A program made the translations under genes and the position numbers. 64,000 nucleotides of DNA from Streptomyces sp. AC558_RSS880. GTDB taxonomy: Bacteria; Actinomycetota; Actinomycetes; Streptomycetales; Streptomycetaceae. The notes under the pieces are model-generated. The model saw only the letters and a list, made by a program, of their open reading frames with translations, made no database searches and had not been told where the DNA came from. The DNA is taken from positions 106,558-170,557 of the forward strand of contig NZ_JAGMUJ010000134.1 in assembly GCF_019049255.1 (NCBI RefSeq), given 5' to 3'. Numbering within the stretch: the stretch's first letter is position 1; every line of letters begins with the position of its first letter. Of the stretch, positions 17,002 through 25,657 are shown piece after piece.

Positions 17002-19383
17002 GTGAACGCCAACGTGACTGTAGAGAACACCTCCGGAATCTCCCTCTGGAACGACCCCACCCTTTCCGTCGCCGCGAGAGTCGACGCCCTGATCGACGCG
17101 ATGACCCTTCAGGAGAAGACCGCCCAGCTGTACGGCGTGTGGGTGGGCGCCTCCGATCAGGGCGGTGAAGTGGCTCCCCATCAGCACGACATGGAGGAGG
17201 CCGTCGATCTCGACGCACTCCTGCCCCACGGACTGGGCCAACTGACCCGGCCCTTCGGCACGGTCCCGGTGGACCCCGCCCTGGGTGCGCTCTCCCTGGC
17301 CCGCACCCAGACCCGTATCGCCGCCACGAACCGGTTCGGCATCCCCGCTCTCGCGCACGACGAGTGTCTGGCCGGCTTCGCCGCCTGGGGGGCGACGGCC
17401 TACCCCGTTCCGCTGTCCTGGGGCGCCACCTTCGATCCGGACACGGTGCGGCGCATGGCCGCCGCCATCGGCCGCGACATGCGTTCCGTCGGCGTCCACC
17501 AGGGACTCGCGCCCGTCCTGGACGTGGTGCGCGACGCCCGCTGGGGCCGGGTCGAGGAGACCATCGGCGAAGACCCGTACCTCGTCGGCACCATCGGGAC
17601 GGCATACGTGCAGGGTCTCGAGTCGGCCGGGATCGCCGCCACCCTCAAGCACTTCGTCGGCTACTCGGCCTCTCGCGCCGGCCGTAACCTCGCTCCCTCC
17701 TCCGTGGGCCCGCGTGAGCGCGCCGACGTTCTGCTGCCTCCCTTCGAGATGGCGATCCGTGAAGGCGGCGCCCGGTCGGTCATGAACGCCTACACCGACA
17801 CCGACGGCATGCCCTCCGCGGCCGACGAGGAACTGCTCACCGGGCTGCTGCGCGACACGTGGGGCTTCGACGGCACCGTCGTCGCCGACTACTTCGCCAT
17901 CGCCTTCCTGAAGACCCTGCACGGCATCGCAGCCGACTGGGCCGACGCCGCCGGCACGGCGCTGCGCGCGGGCATCGACGTCGAACTGCCCAATGTCAAG
18001 GCATACGGCGCGCCCCTGGCCGAGGCCGTCGCCGACGGCCGCGTTCCGGAGGCGTTGGTCGATCGCGCCCTGCGCCGGATACTCACCCAGAAGGCGACAC
18101 TCGGCCTGCTCGACCCGGACTTCGACCCCGTGCCGACCGCGCTCGACGGGGCAGACCTGGACGACCCGGCCGCCCTGCGCGGACGGATCGACCTGGACGG
18201 TCCGGAGAACCGCGCGCTGGCCCGCGCGGTCGCCGAGAAAGCGGTCGTGCTGCTGAGCAACGACGGCACCCTGCCGCTCGAGAGGCCGCGCCGCATCGCC
18301 CTGCTCGGTCCCAACGCCGACGAGCCCGTCGCCGTACTGGGCTGCTACTCCTTCCCCCAGCACATCGGCGTCCGCCACCCCGGGACCCCACTCGGCATCG
18401 AACTGCCCACGCTGCGCGACGCTCTCGCCGCCGAGTTCCCCGACGCCGAGATCACGGTCGCCCGCGGCACCGGAATCGACGACGGAGACCGCTCCGGCAT
18501 CCACGAGGCCGCCCGGGTGGCACGCGAGGCCGACATCGCCCTGGTGGTGCTCGGCGACCGCGCCGGGCTCTTCGGGCGGGGCACCAGCGGCGAGGGATGC
18601 GACGTCGAGACGCTGGCGCTGCCCGGCGCGCAGCAGCAACTGCTCGACACCCTGCTCGACCTGGAGACACCCGTGGTCACCGTGCTGCTGGCGGGACGAC
18701 CGTACGCCCTCGGCCGCGCCGTGGAGGAGTCCGCTGCGATCGTGCAGTCCTTCTTCCCGGGTGAGGAGGGCACTCACGCGATCGCCGGGGTACTCAGCGG
18801 CCGTACCAATCCCTCCGGACGTCTCCCGGTCAGCGTGCCGCGCAGGCCGGGCTCCCAGCCGGCGACGTACCTCGGGGCGCGGCTCGCTCACGCCAGCGAG
18901 GTGTCCAACATCGACCCGACCCCCGCGTTCGCCTTCGGCCACGGCCTGTCCTACACGCGGTTCGACTGGACAGACCTGACCGTGGACGTCCAGGAGGTCC
19001 CGACGGACGGCGAATTCACCCTCACCTTCACCGTCCGTAACACAGGCGGACGGTCCGGAACCGAGGTCGTCCAGCTCTATCTGCACGATCCGGTCGCCTC
19101 CGTCGTCCAGCCGGTGCAGCGCCTCGTCGGCTACGCCCGCGTCGAACTGAAGCCGGGCGAGGCCCGGCGCCTGCGTGTCACGGTCCCGGCCGACCTCGCC
19201 TCCTTCACCGGACGCGACGGTCGGCGCGTCGTCGAACCGGGCGAGCTGGAAGTGCGGTTGGCCGCCTCCAGCGCGGATCCGCGCCTGACGGCCAGGGTCA
19301 CGTTGACCGGAGCCGAGCGCCACGTGGATCACACGCGGCGCTTGCACGCCACGGTCGGGCAGGAGCCGGTCGACCGGGTATGA
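17002..19383 (+). CDS. Glycoside hydrolase family 3 beta-glucosidase
   Basis: The 793-aa protein has a full GH3 layout: an N-terminal barrel (residues 1-340) with GLAPVLDVVRDARWGRVEET and HDECLAGFAAWG, nucleophile Asp296 in TVVADYFAI, an alpha/beta sandwich (about 400-620), and a C-terminal fibronectin-type region ending HADLASFTGRDGRR-like as PADLASFTGRDGRR. There is no signal peptide, so it should cleave imported beta-glucosides in the cytosol. GTG 17002 follows GGGAGG at a short 3-nt gap; GTG 17014 is the alternative. It is the last gene of the importer operon and the intact relative of the remnant at 12756. Confidence 0.92.
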   Translation: MNANVTVENTSGISLWNDPTLSVAARVDALIDAMTLQEKTAQLYGVWVGASDQGGEVAPHQHDMEEAVDLDALLPHGLGQLTRPFGTVPVDPALGALSLARTQTRIAATNRFGIPALAHDECLAGFAAWGATAYPVPLSWGATFDPDTVRRMAAAIGRDMRSVGVHQGLAPVLDVVRDARWGRVEETIGEDPYLVGTIGTAYVQGLESAGIAATLKHFVGYSASRAGRNLAPSSVGPRERADVLLPPFEMAIREGGARSVMNAYTDTDGMPSAADEELLTGLLRDTWGFDGTVVADYFAIAFLKTLHGIAADWADAAGTALRAGIDVELPNVKAYGAPLAEAVADGRVPEALVDRALRRILTQKATLGLLDPDFDPVPTALDGADLDDPAALRGRIDLDGPENRALARAVAEKAVVLLSNDGTLPLERPRRIALLGPNADEPVAVLGCYSFPQHIGVRHPGTPLGIELPTLRDALAAEFPDAEITVARGTGIDDGDRSGIHEAARVAREADIALVVLGDRAGLFGRGTSGEGCDVETLALPGAQQQLLDTLLDLETPVVTVLLAGRPYALGRAVEESAAIVQSFFPGEEGTHAIAGVLSGRTNPSGRLPVSVPRRPGSQPATYLGARLAHASEVSNIDPTPAFAFGHGLSYTRFDWTDLTVDVQEVPTDGEFTLTFTVRNTGGRSGTEVVQLYLHDPVASVVQPVQRLVGYARVELKPGEARRLRVTVPADLASFTGRDGRRVVEPGELEVRLAASSADPRLTARVTLTGAERHVDHTRRLHATVGQEPVDRV

Positions 19384-19392
19384 ACCGGGCGG

Positions 19393-19427
19393 GCGCAGCG
19401 CACGTCGCAGCAGCGGCAGCGCTGCGC
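19393..19427. terminator. Hairpin between convergent genes
   Basis: GCGCAGCG (19393-19400) pairs with CGCTGCGC (19420-19427) across a 19-nt loop, just after the GH3 stop and before the convergent hydrolase gene. There is no T-run, as is common in Streptomyces. Confidence 0.4.
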
Positions 19428-19592
19428 ACACGGGGCCGCAGGGCGGGACCGCAGGGCCAGGCGTGTGGTGGTCCGAGCCCGGTACTTCCGGGGTGACCCG
19501 TGACCACGCGGCGTGGTGCGTATGCACGGGGAGCAACGTGCAGAGCACGCACCCACACCTGGAGGAAGGGGGCCGTATGAGTCTTCGTCATC

Positions 19593-20780
19593 TCACAGCA
19601 GGCCGCGCTGAGCGAGGTTGCGCATCAGCGCTCGTACGCCGAACGTCCAGGGCGCGGCCTGCTCGCTGGGGATGACGGTGTTGACCAGAGCGCCGAGTCG
19701 CGGGCTGGAGATCCGCACGACGTCGCCGTACTCGTGGGTGAAGCCCGCGCCGGGTGCCTGTCGGTCCTCGGTGGGGGCGAACAGCGTTCCGGTGAACAGC
19801 ACGAAGCCGTCCGGGTATTGATGGTGCGGACCGTGCGTGGCAGCCACCAGGTCCAGTACGTCGCGGCTGATCTCGCGCATGGAGCTGCTGCCATGCAGTA
19901 CGTAGCCGTCCGTGCCGTCGATCCGCAGGTCGATGTCGAGCCCGCGTACGGTGTCGAGGTCAAAGCCCTCGTCGAGCAGGCGGATGAACGGGCCGATCGC
20001 GCATGAGGCGTTGTTGTCCTTCGCACGGGACAGCAGCAGGGCGCTGCGTCCCTCGATGTCACGGAGGTTGACGTCGTTGCCGAGCGTCGCGCCGCGTACC
20101 CGGCCGCGCGAGTCCACGACCAGGACGACCTCGGGCTCGGGGTTGTTCCACACCGAGGCACCGAGCACTCCGATACAGGCGCCGGTGCCGACCGCGGACA
20201 GTACCGGGGCCTTGGTGAACACTTCCGGGTCCGGCCCGATCCCGACCTCCAAATACTGCGACCACAGTCCTTCGGAGACGAGCAGTTCCTTGGCCTTGTC
20301 CGCTTCCGGCGATCCGGGACGGATGCCGTCGAGCGTGCCGCCCACCACCTGCCCGACGCGGGCCCGCACCCGTGCGGCCTGCGCCGGGTCGCCGCCCGTG
20401 CGCTCCTCGATGACGCGTTCCAGCAGACTCCGGGCGAAGGTGACGCCCGCGGCCTTGATCACCTGCAGGTCGATGGGGGCGAGCAGATGCGGAACGTCAC
20501 GGCGGCCGGCCGGTGCCGCGAGCAGTGCGTCCAGGCGCCAGGCGTGTCCGCCGTCGGCCTCGCGGACGACTGCCGCCGCGTCGTCGCGTTCCATGAGGTC
20601 GGAGACGGTGGGTGCGGTGGCCGTCAGGTCGACGACGTGCTCGCCGCGGACCGCGGCCACACACGGTCCGCCCCGTTCCGGGTCGTGGACGCGCGCGACG
20701 AGGGCGGCTCGGTCGGCGTCCTCCGGCAGGACGGAGCCGGTGGTGAGGATCGGACGAGGGTGCGCTGCTGCCGATTCCAC
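19593..20780 (-). CDS. Fumarylacetoacetate-hydrolase-family enzyme, probable 2-keto-3-deoxy sugar-acid dehydratase
   Basis: The 395-aa protein carries FAH-fold motifs in its C-terminal half (RVRGATLGNDVNLRDIEG, then KDNNASCAIGP), which supply metal ligands. The extended N-terminal domain and the neighbour, an IlvD/Edd sugar-acid dehydratase, fit enzymes that dehydrate 2-dehydro-3-deoxy-pentonates to alpha-ketoglutarate semialdehyde in non-phosphorylating pentose pathways. The start is GTG 20780, 10 nt after AGGAG. It is 47 bp downstream of the dehydratase and probably cotranscribed. The exact substrate is inferred from context. Confidence 0.82.
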   Translation of the reverse strand: MESAAAHPRPILTTGSVLPEDADRAALVARVHDPERGGPCVAAVRGEHVVDLTATAPTVSDLMERDDAAAVVREADGGHAWRLDALLAAPAGRRDVPHLLAPIDLQVIKAAGVTFARSLLERVIEERTGGDPAQAARVRARVGQVVGGTLDGIRPGSPEADKAKELLVSEGLWSQYLEVGIGPDPEVFTKAPVLSAVGTGACIGVLGASVWNNPEPEVVLVVDSRGRVRGATLGNDVNLRDIEGRSALLLSRAKDNNASCAIGPFIRLLDEGFDLDTVRGLDIDLRIDGTDGYVLHGSSSMREISRDVLDLVAATHGPHHQYPDGFVLFTGTLFAPTEDRQAPGAGFTHEYGDVVRISSPRLGALVNTVIPSEQAAPWTFGVRALMRNLAQRGLL

Positions 20781-20827
20781 GATCGGTGCTCTCCTGGATT
20801 CGAGGGGGACGGTCGCCCGGGGCGGAC

Positions 20828-22564
20828 TCAGTGGGAGTCGCGGGGGACCTCGTGGCCACGGCTGCCGCGCAGGAAACCGAAGTCGGCGCCCTGGTCGGCC
20901 TGTTCCACGTTCTGGGTGTAGAGCCAGGTGTAGCCGCCGGTGTACCGCTCGGCGGGCGCCCTCCATGTCTGCCGGCGTCGCGTGAGCTCGGCGTCGTCCA
21001 CGTCCAGGCTCAGGGTGCGGTTCGGGACGTCGAGGACGACGGGGTCCCCGTCGCGCACCAGGGCGAGAGGTCCGCCGACGGCGGCCTCGGGCGCCACGTG
21101 CAGGACCACCGTCCCGTACCCGGTGCCGCTCATCCGGCCGTCGCAGACGCGCACCATGTCCTTGACGCCGGCCTTCAGCAGCTTGGCGGGCAGCGGGACG
21201 TTGGAGACCTCGGGCATGCCGGGGTAGCCCTTGGGGCCGGCGTTGCGGATGACGACGACGGTGTTCTCGTCGATGTCGAGTTCCGGGTCGTCGGCCACCT
21301 CGTGATAGGCCTCGGGGGAGTCGAAGACGCGCGCGGGGCCGCGGTGGGTGAGCAGGTGCGGTGACGCGGCGGACTGCTTGATCACGGCGCCGTCGGGGCA
21401 CAGGTTGCCGCGGAGGACGGCGATACCGGTGCCCGCCGGCTGGAAGGGGGCTTCGAGGCCGGTGATGACGTCGGAGTCGACGCGTTCGGCATTCCCGGTG
21501 TTCTCGGCGATGGTGCGTCCGGTGACCGTGATCTGTTCGCCGTGCAGCAGCTTGCCGCCGAGCAGCTCGGCCATGACGGCCGGCAGGCCGCCCGCGTAGC
21601 AGAAGTCCTCCATGAGGTAGGTGCCACTGGGCATCAGGTTGACCAGGGTCGGCACCGCGCGGACCAGGTCGTCGAAGTCCCGCAGGCTCAACTCGACGCC
21701 GACGCGTCCGGCGATGGCGGTGAGATGGATGATGGCGTTCGTGGAGCCGCCGATGGCCGCGTTGACCCGGATGGCGTTCTCGAACGCCTCCCGCGTCAGG
21801 ATCCGCGAGGGGCGCAGTTCCTCCTCCACCATCCTCACGATGCGCTGCCCCGCCGCCTGCGCGGTCTCCATCCGCCGGGAGTCGACCGCGGGCCAGGCCG
21901 CCGAGCCCGGCAGCTGCATGCCGAGCGCCTCGGCCATGCAGGCCATCGTCGAGGCCGTACCCATCGTCATGCAGTGCCCGTCGGAACGGGCCATGCACCC
22001 TTCCGCGAAGAAACACTCCTCCTCGGTCATCCGGCCGGTCTTCAGGTCCTCCTCGAACTTCCACACATGGGTGCCGGATCCCACGTCCTGGCCCCGGTAC
22101 TTGCCGTTGAGCATCGGCCCGCCGGTGACCATGACGGCGGGCAGATCGACGCTGGCGGCGCCCATGAGCATGGCGGGGGTCGTCTTGTCGCAGCCGGACA
22201 GCAGCACGACACCGTCGAGCGGATTGGCCCGGATCAGCTCCTCGACCTCCATGGCCATGAGGTTGCGGTAGAGCATGGCGGTGGGGCGCATCAGGGTCTC
22301 GCCGGTGGCCATGGTGGGGAACTGGAGCGGTAGGCCGCCCGCCTGCCACACGCCGCGCTTGACGGCTTCGGCGACGCGTGTCAGATGGGCGTTGCACGGG
22401 GCGAGTTCGGAGGCACTGGTCGCGACGCCGATGACGGGACGCCCGTCGAACACCTCGTGCCCGAGCCCTTGGTTGCGCATCCAGGAGCGGTACAGCATTC
22501 CGCTGCGGCCCTGTGCGCCGAACCATGCCTGGCTGCGGCGGCTCGTCTTCTGACCGTCGGTCAT
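20828..22564 (-). CDS. IlvD/Edd-family dehydratase, probably a sugar-acid (arabinonate or xylonate) dehydratase
   Basis: The 578-aa protein has the three cysteines that bind the Fe-S cluster of this family, C57, C125 (SGCDKTTPA) and C198 (HCMTMG), and the family signatures GGSTNAIIHL and CDGRMSGTGYG. AGGAG precedes ATG 22564 by 8 nt. The long C-terminus and the partner FAH enzyme separate it from dihydroxy-acid dehydratase (IlvD) and point to aldonic acids. The reaction is loss of water to a 2-keto-3-deoxy acid in the cytosol. Control is likely by the divergent FadR-type regulator. Confidence 0.88.
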   Translation of the reverse strand: MTDGQKTSRRSQAWFGAQGRSGMLYRSWMRNQGLGHEVFDGRPVIGVATSASELAPCNAHLTRVAEAVKRGVWQAGGLPLQFPTMATGETLMRPTAMLYRNLMAMEVEELIRANPLDGVVLLSGCDKTTPAMLMGAASVDLPAVMVTGGPMLNGKYRGQDVGSGTHVWKFEEDLKTGRMTEEECFFAEGCMARSDGHCMTMGTASTMACMAEALGMQLPGSAAWPAVDSRRMETAQAAGQRIVRMVEEELRPSRILTREAFENAIRVNAAIGGSTNAIIHLTAIAGRVGVELSLRDFDDLVRAVPTLVNLMPSGTYLMEDFCYAGGLPAVMAELLGGKLLHGEQITVTGRTIAENTGNAERVDSDVITGLEAPFQPAGTGIAVLRGNLCPDGAVIKQSAASPHLLTHRGPARVFDSPEAYHEVADDPELDIDENTVVVIRNAGPKGYPGMPEVSNVPLPAKLLKAGVKDMVRVCDGRMSGTGYGTVVLHVAPEAAVGGPLALVRDGDPVVLDVPNRTLSLDVDDAELTRRRQTWRAPAERYTGGYTWLYTQNVEQADQGADFGFLRGSRGHEVPRDSH

Positions 22565-22648
22565 GTAGGCACTCCTATGACTCTGGCGTCGTCCGCTTCG
22601 CGATGGGGCGTTCTCGGGTGAGGACCTGCAAGCCGTACCCTGTGACAC

Positions 22649-22663
22649 AATCATTAAATGATT
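22649..22663. promoter_or_regulatory. Perfect 15-bp palindrome, probable GntR/FadR operator
   Basis: AATCATT-A-AATGATT is a perfect, strikingly AT-rich dyad in a region of about 70% GC. It lies between the divergent dehydratase and regulator genes. Its size suits a FadR-type dimer, and it could shut both promoters. Confidence 0.7.
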
Positions 22664-22696
22664 CGATGAATGGCGTCCAGGGGGCGAGCGGAGATC

Positions 22697-23413
22697 GTGG
22701 TGCACTTCCTGACCATGCACCAGCGCGTGGTCGACGAACTCGGGCGGCGCATCGTGGGTGGCGCGTGGGAGCCGGGGGATCCGTTGCCGGTCGAGGACGC
22801 GCTCGCGGCCGAGATCGGCGTCAGCCGAGGGGTGTTGCGGGAAGCGGTCAAGGCACTGGTGGCCAAGGGGATGCTGCATGTACGCCCGCGCACCGGCACG
22901 CGCGTGCTGCCCCCGGAGCACTGGAACCACCTGGACCGTGACGTACTGCGCTGGAAACAGGCCGGGGACGCCACGGCTCTGCTGCGCGACACGGGTGAAC
23001 TGCGCCGGATCGTCGAGCCCGAGGCGGCCCGGCTCGCTGCCGAGCGAGCCGGGCCCGACGATGTACGAGTCCTGTACGACTCCCTGGCGGCCATGGAGGC
23101 GGCAGCGGCGGAACCCGGTCGCAGCGGCTACGTCGCGGCCGACATCGCCTTCCACCGGGCCCTGCTCGACGCCAGCGGCAACCGTCTCCTCGGCTCACTG
23201 GGCCGCGCTGTCGACATCGCGCTGGAACACAGCTTCCTCGTCAGCACCCGGACCCCGGGCGCGGTGGAAGCCTCGCTGCCGGGTCACCGCGCCATCGTGC
23301 AAGCCGTCGAGGCCCGCGATCCTTCGGCCGCGGCGGCCGCCGTACTGGCCATCATCGAAGCCGCCGAGAAGGAGATCGCCCAGTCACCCGGAATGCCGAG
23401 CGATGCCGTATGA
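22697..23413 (+). CDS. FadR-subfamily GntR regulator
   Basis: The 238-aa protein has a GntR winged helix (residues 1-70; EDALAAEIGVSRGVLREAVK is the recognition region) and an all-helical FCD ligand domain with metal-type His residues (FHRALLDASGN, GHRAIVQAV). GTG 22697 or 22700 follows GGAG; the earlier ATG 22670 has no ribosome-binding site and abuts the operator. It probably represses the sugar-acid operon and itself, with a sugar acid as inducer. Confidence 0.88.
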   Translation: MVHFLTMHQRVVDELGRRIVGGAWEPGDPLPVEDALAAEIGVSRGVLREAVKALVAKGMLHVRPRTGTRVLPPEHWNHLDRDVLRWKQAGDATALLRDTGELRRIVEPEAARLAAERAGPDDVRVLYDSLAAMEAAAAEPGRSGYVAADIAFHRALLDASGNRLLGSLGRAVDIALEHSFLVSTRTPGAVEASLPGHRAIVQAVEARDPSAAAAAVLAIIEAAEKEIAQSPGMPSDAV

Positions 23414-23761
23414 CCTGTCACGGCTGCGACCCTGCAGTGCCACGGGCAAGGGCACGGAAGCGGTCGCCACGACCGTGACCCGGTCCTTGGGAGCTGCGCT
23501 CACCCGGGACGATGCGGGCGTGGACGGCGGAGCGGAAACTTGCGACGTGACCCGCCGGGGATCCGAAGCGGTGACGGAGGGGCCGCCCTTGCTGTCGGCC
23601 CCTTGCCATGTGAGGGCGAGGAGGCCGCCCACGAGCGCGCTCGTCACGACCGCGGCCACGACCAGCAGGATGATCACGCGGGGCGTGCGCGAGGGTTCGG
23701 CCGGTGCACCCCGGCCGATCTCCGGTCCCGCGTGTCCGTCCAGCAGCGTAGACGAAGACAC
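23384..23761 (-). CDS. Small single-pass membrane protein
   Basis: The 125-aa protein has one strong transmembrane helix (IILLVVAAVVTSALVGGLLA, about residues 29-50) and a Ser/Thr/Pro-rich outer tail. It starts 25 bp after the helicase stop in the same direction and overlaps the 3' end of the convergent gntR by 30 bp. No family or function is recognised. The start lacks a strong ribosome-binding site. Confidence 0.5.
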   Translation of the reverse strand: MSSSTLLDGHAGPEIGRGAPAEPSRTPRVIILLVVAAVVTSALVGGLLALTWQGADSKGGPSVTASDPRRVTSQVSAPPSTPASSRVSAAPKDRVTVVATASVPLPVALQGRSRDRSYGIARHSG

Positions 23762-23786
23762 CGCCCGGCAGTCCGGGAAGCCGGGT

Positions 23787-25208
23787 TCAGCCGCCGCGCC
23801 GCACCCGGGCCGCCCTGCGGGCCTCCGCGAGCTTGCGGGCCTCGCTGCTCTTGCGGGACGACCTGCCGCCGGAGCCGCTCTTCGCGTCCTTGGCGCTGCC
23901 CAGACCGCGGAACGGGACGTTGTGGTTCTTGGGGCGCGATACGGCCGGCCCTCCGTCGAGAGGCTCTCCGGAGGGGGCCCTGGCGCCGGTGATCCGGCTC
24001 AGCTCCGCCTCACCGGACCGCACTTTGGTGACCTTGGGGGCGACGTCGGCGTCCGCCATGACCTGGCTCGTCTCGCGGCGCTGTGCCGGCAGGACGAGTG
24101 TCACGACGGTGCCGGAGCGGCCGGCCCGGGCCGTGCGGCCCGCACGGTGCAGATAGTCCTTCGGGTCGGTGGCCGGGTCGACGTTGACCACGAGGTCGAG
24201 GTCGTCGACGTGCAGGCCGCGTGCGGCGACGTTCGTCGCCACCAGCGAGGTGACCTCCCCGTTCCTGAACCGCTCCAGGGTCCGGGTGCGCTGCGGCTGG
24301 GACTTCCCGCTGTGCAGGGCGGCGGCCGCCACGCCGCTGGCCCGCAGATGCCGCGTGAGCTGGTCGACACCGTGCCTGGTGTCCAGGAACAGCAGGACGC
24401 GGCCGTCCCGGGCGGCGATCTCCGTGGTCACGGCGTACCGGTCCGGGCCGTGCACGACGAAGACGTGGTGCTCGATCGCGGAGACCGCGCCGGACGAGGG
24501 GTCCACGGCGTGGACGGCGGGGTCGCGCAGGTAGCGTTGCACCAGCTGGTCGACGTCGCGGTCGAGGGTGGCGGAGAACAGCATCCGCTGCCCGTCGGGA
24601 CGCACCTGGTCCAGGATCTCGGTGACCTGCGGCAGGAACCCCATGTCACACATCTGGTCGGCCTCGTCCAGGACCACGATGCGCACCCGTCCCAGTCGGC
24701 AGCCCTTGCGCTCGACGAGGTCGTGCAGCCGACCGGGCGTGGCGACGACGATCTCGGCGCCGTCCCGCAGCGCGGCGGTCTGCCGTCCGATGGACACTCC
24801 GCCCACCACGGTCGCGAGCCGCAGCCGCAGCGCCTCGGCGTACGGGGTGAGCGCCTCACCGACCTGCTGCGCCAGCTCCCTGGTGGGCAGCAGGACGAGC
24901 GCCAGCGGCTCTTTCGGCTGCGCGCGCCGCCCGGCCGTCCGGGCGAGCATCCCCAGGCCGAAGGCGAGCGTCTTGCCGGATCCCGTGCGGCCCCGGCCCA
25001 GGACGTCCCGTCCCGCGAGCGCGTTCGGCAGCGCCGCCGCCTGGATGGGAAAGGGCACGGTCACACCGTGGTCGTCGAGCACCCGCAGGATCTCGGCCGG
25101 CAGCCCCAGTCGCGCGAAGGACGTCACCGTGGGCAGCGCCGAAGTGACCCCCGACACCCCGGGCGCACAGTCCTGCCGCCGGGCATCGCCACGTACTGAT
25201 TCGCTCAC
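23787..25208 (-). CDS. DEAD-box RNA helicase
   Basis: The 473-aa protein has the helicase motifs in order: Q motif (FPIQAAALPNAL), Walker A (GRTGSGKT), PTRELAQQV, TPGRL, DEAD in LDEADQMCDMGF, SAT, VATNVAARGLHVDDL and HRAGRTARAG. The C-terminal 80 residues are basic and disordered, a usual RNA-binding tail. It unwinds short RNA duplexes, typically during ribosome assembly, mRNA decay or cold adaptation. GTG 25208 follows GGAGGAAGG, which is itself the 3' arm of a perfect 9-bp hairpin. Confidence 0.92.
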   Translation of the reverse strand: MSESVRGDARRQDCAPGVSGVTSALPTVTSFARLGLPAEILRVLDDHGVTVPFPIQAAALPNALAGRDVLGRGRTGSGKTLAFGLGMLARTAGRRAQPKEPLALVLLPTRELAQQVGEALTPYAEALRLRLATVVGGVSIGRQTAALRDGAEIVVATPGRLHDLVERKGCRLGRVRIVVLDEADQMCDMGFLPQVTEILDQVRPDGQRMLFSATLDRDVDQLVQRYLRDPAVHAVDPSSGAVSAIEHHVFVVHGPDRYAVTTEIAARDGRVLLFLDTRHGVDQLTRHLRASGVAAAALHSGKSQPQRTRTLERFRNGEVTSLVATNVAARGLHVDDLDLVVNVDPATDPKDYLHRAGRTARAGRSGTVVTLVLPAQRRETSQVMADADVAPKVTKVRSGEAELSRITGARAPSGEPLDGGPAVSRPKNHNVPFRGLGSAKDAKSGSGGRSSRKSSEARKLAEARRAARVRRGG

Positions 25209-25213
25209 AGAAA

Positions 25214-25246
25214 GCCTTCCTCCGAAGGGACCGTACCGAGGAAGGC
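25214..25246 (-). promoter_or_regulatory. Leader hairpin that sequesters the helicase ribosome-binding site
   Basis: On the mRNA, GCCTTCCTC (25246-25238) pairs perfectly with GAGGAAGGC (25222-25214) across a 15-nt loop. The 3' arm contains the Shine-Dalgarno GGAGGAAGG, 6 nt before the GTG. The closed form should block translation, a logical feedback or thermosensor switch for an RNA-unwinding enzyme. Confidence 0.55.
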
Positions 25247-25657
25247 GCGGCGGGGGCGCGGTCACCAGCCAGGACACCGAACGGAGCACCGGCACAGCGA
25301 CACTGCAAACAGTGAACGCTAGCACGGGGCGCGCCGCGGGCCTCCCCCGGCCGTGCCGCTCAGCCGAGGAACGACGGCGTGACCTGCCTGCGCGGATCGT
25401 CCCGACACGTCCGGACCACAACGCCCTCACCTGTGCAGACAGCCCTGCCCCGGACCTCGTGGACGCCATCCGGGCGGCCCGACACGGAAGCCGCTCTTCG
25501 TGATCAACGCGATGCCTCGCGCCGCCGTCCGAACTCCGAGTGAACCCGTTGAATCCGTCCCGGACCGAACGGCGTCCCTGTGGCACCGCTTCCGACGGGC
25601 GTGTCCGGCGCGCGCTCACCGTGCCGCCGGACCACCGGTACTCACCTCCACGAGGAC
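25247..25657. other. Gene-free intergenic stretch
   Basis: Between the helicase leader and the membrane protein there is no ORF with coding character. It should contain the helicase promoter, but no clear -35/-10 pair was found. Confidence 0.45.

Noticed and set aside
22670..22696. ATG 22670 as start of the FadR-type regulator
   Set aside because: There is no ribosome-binding site, and it would begin 6 bp after the operator palindrome; GTG 22697 is better.
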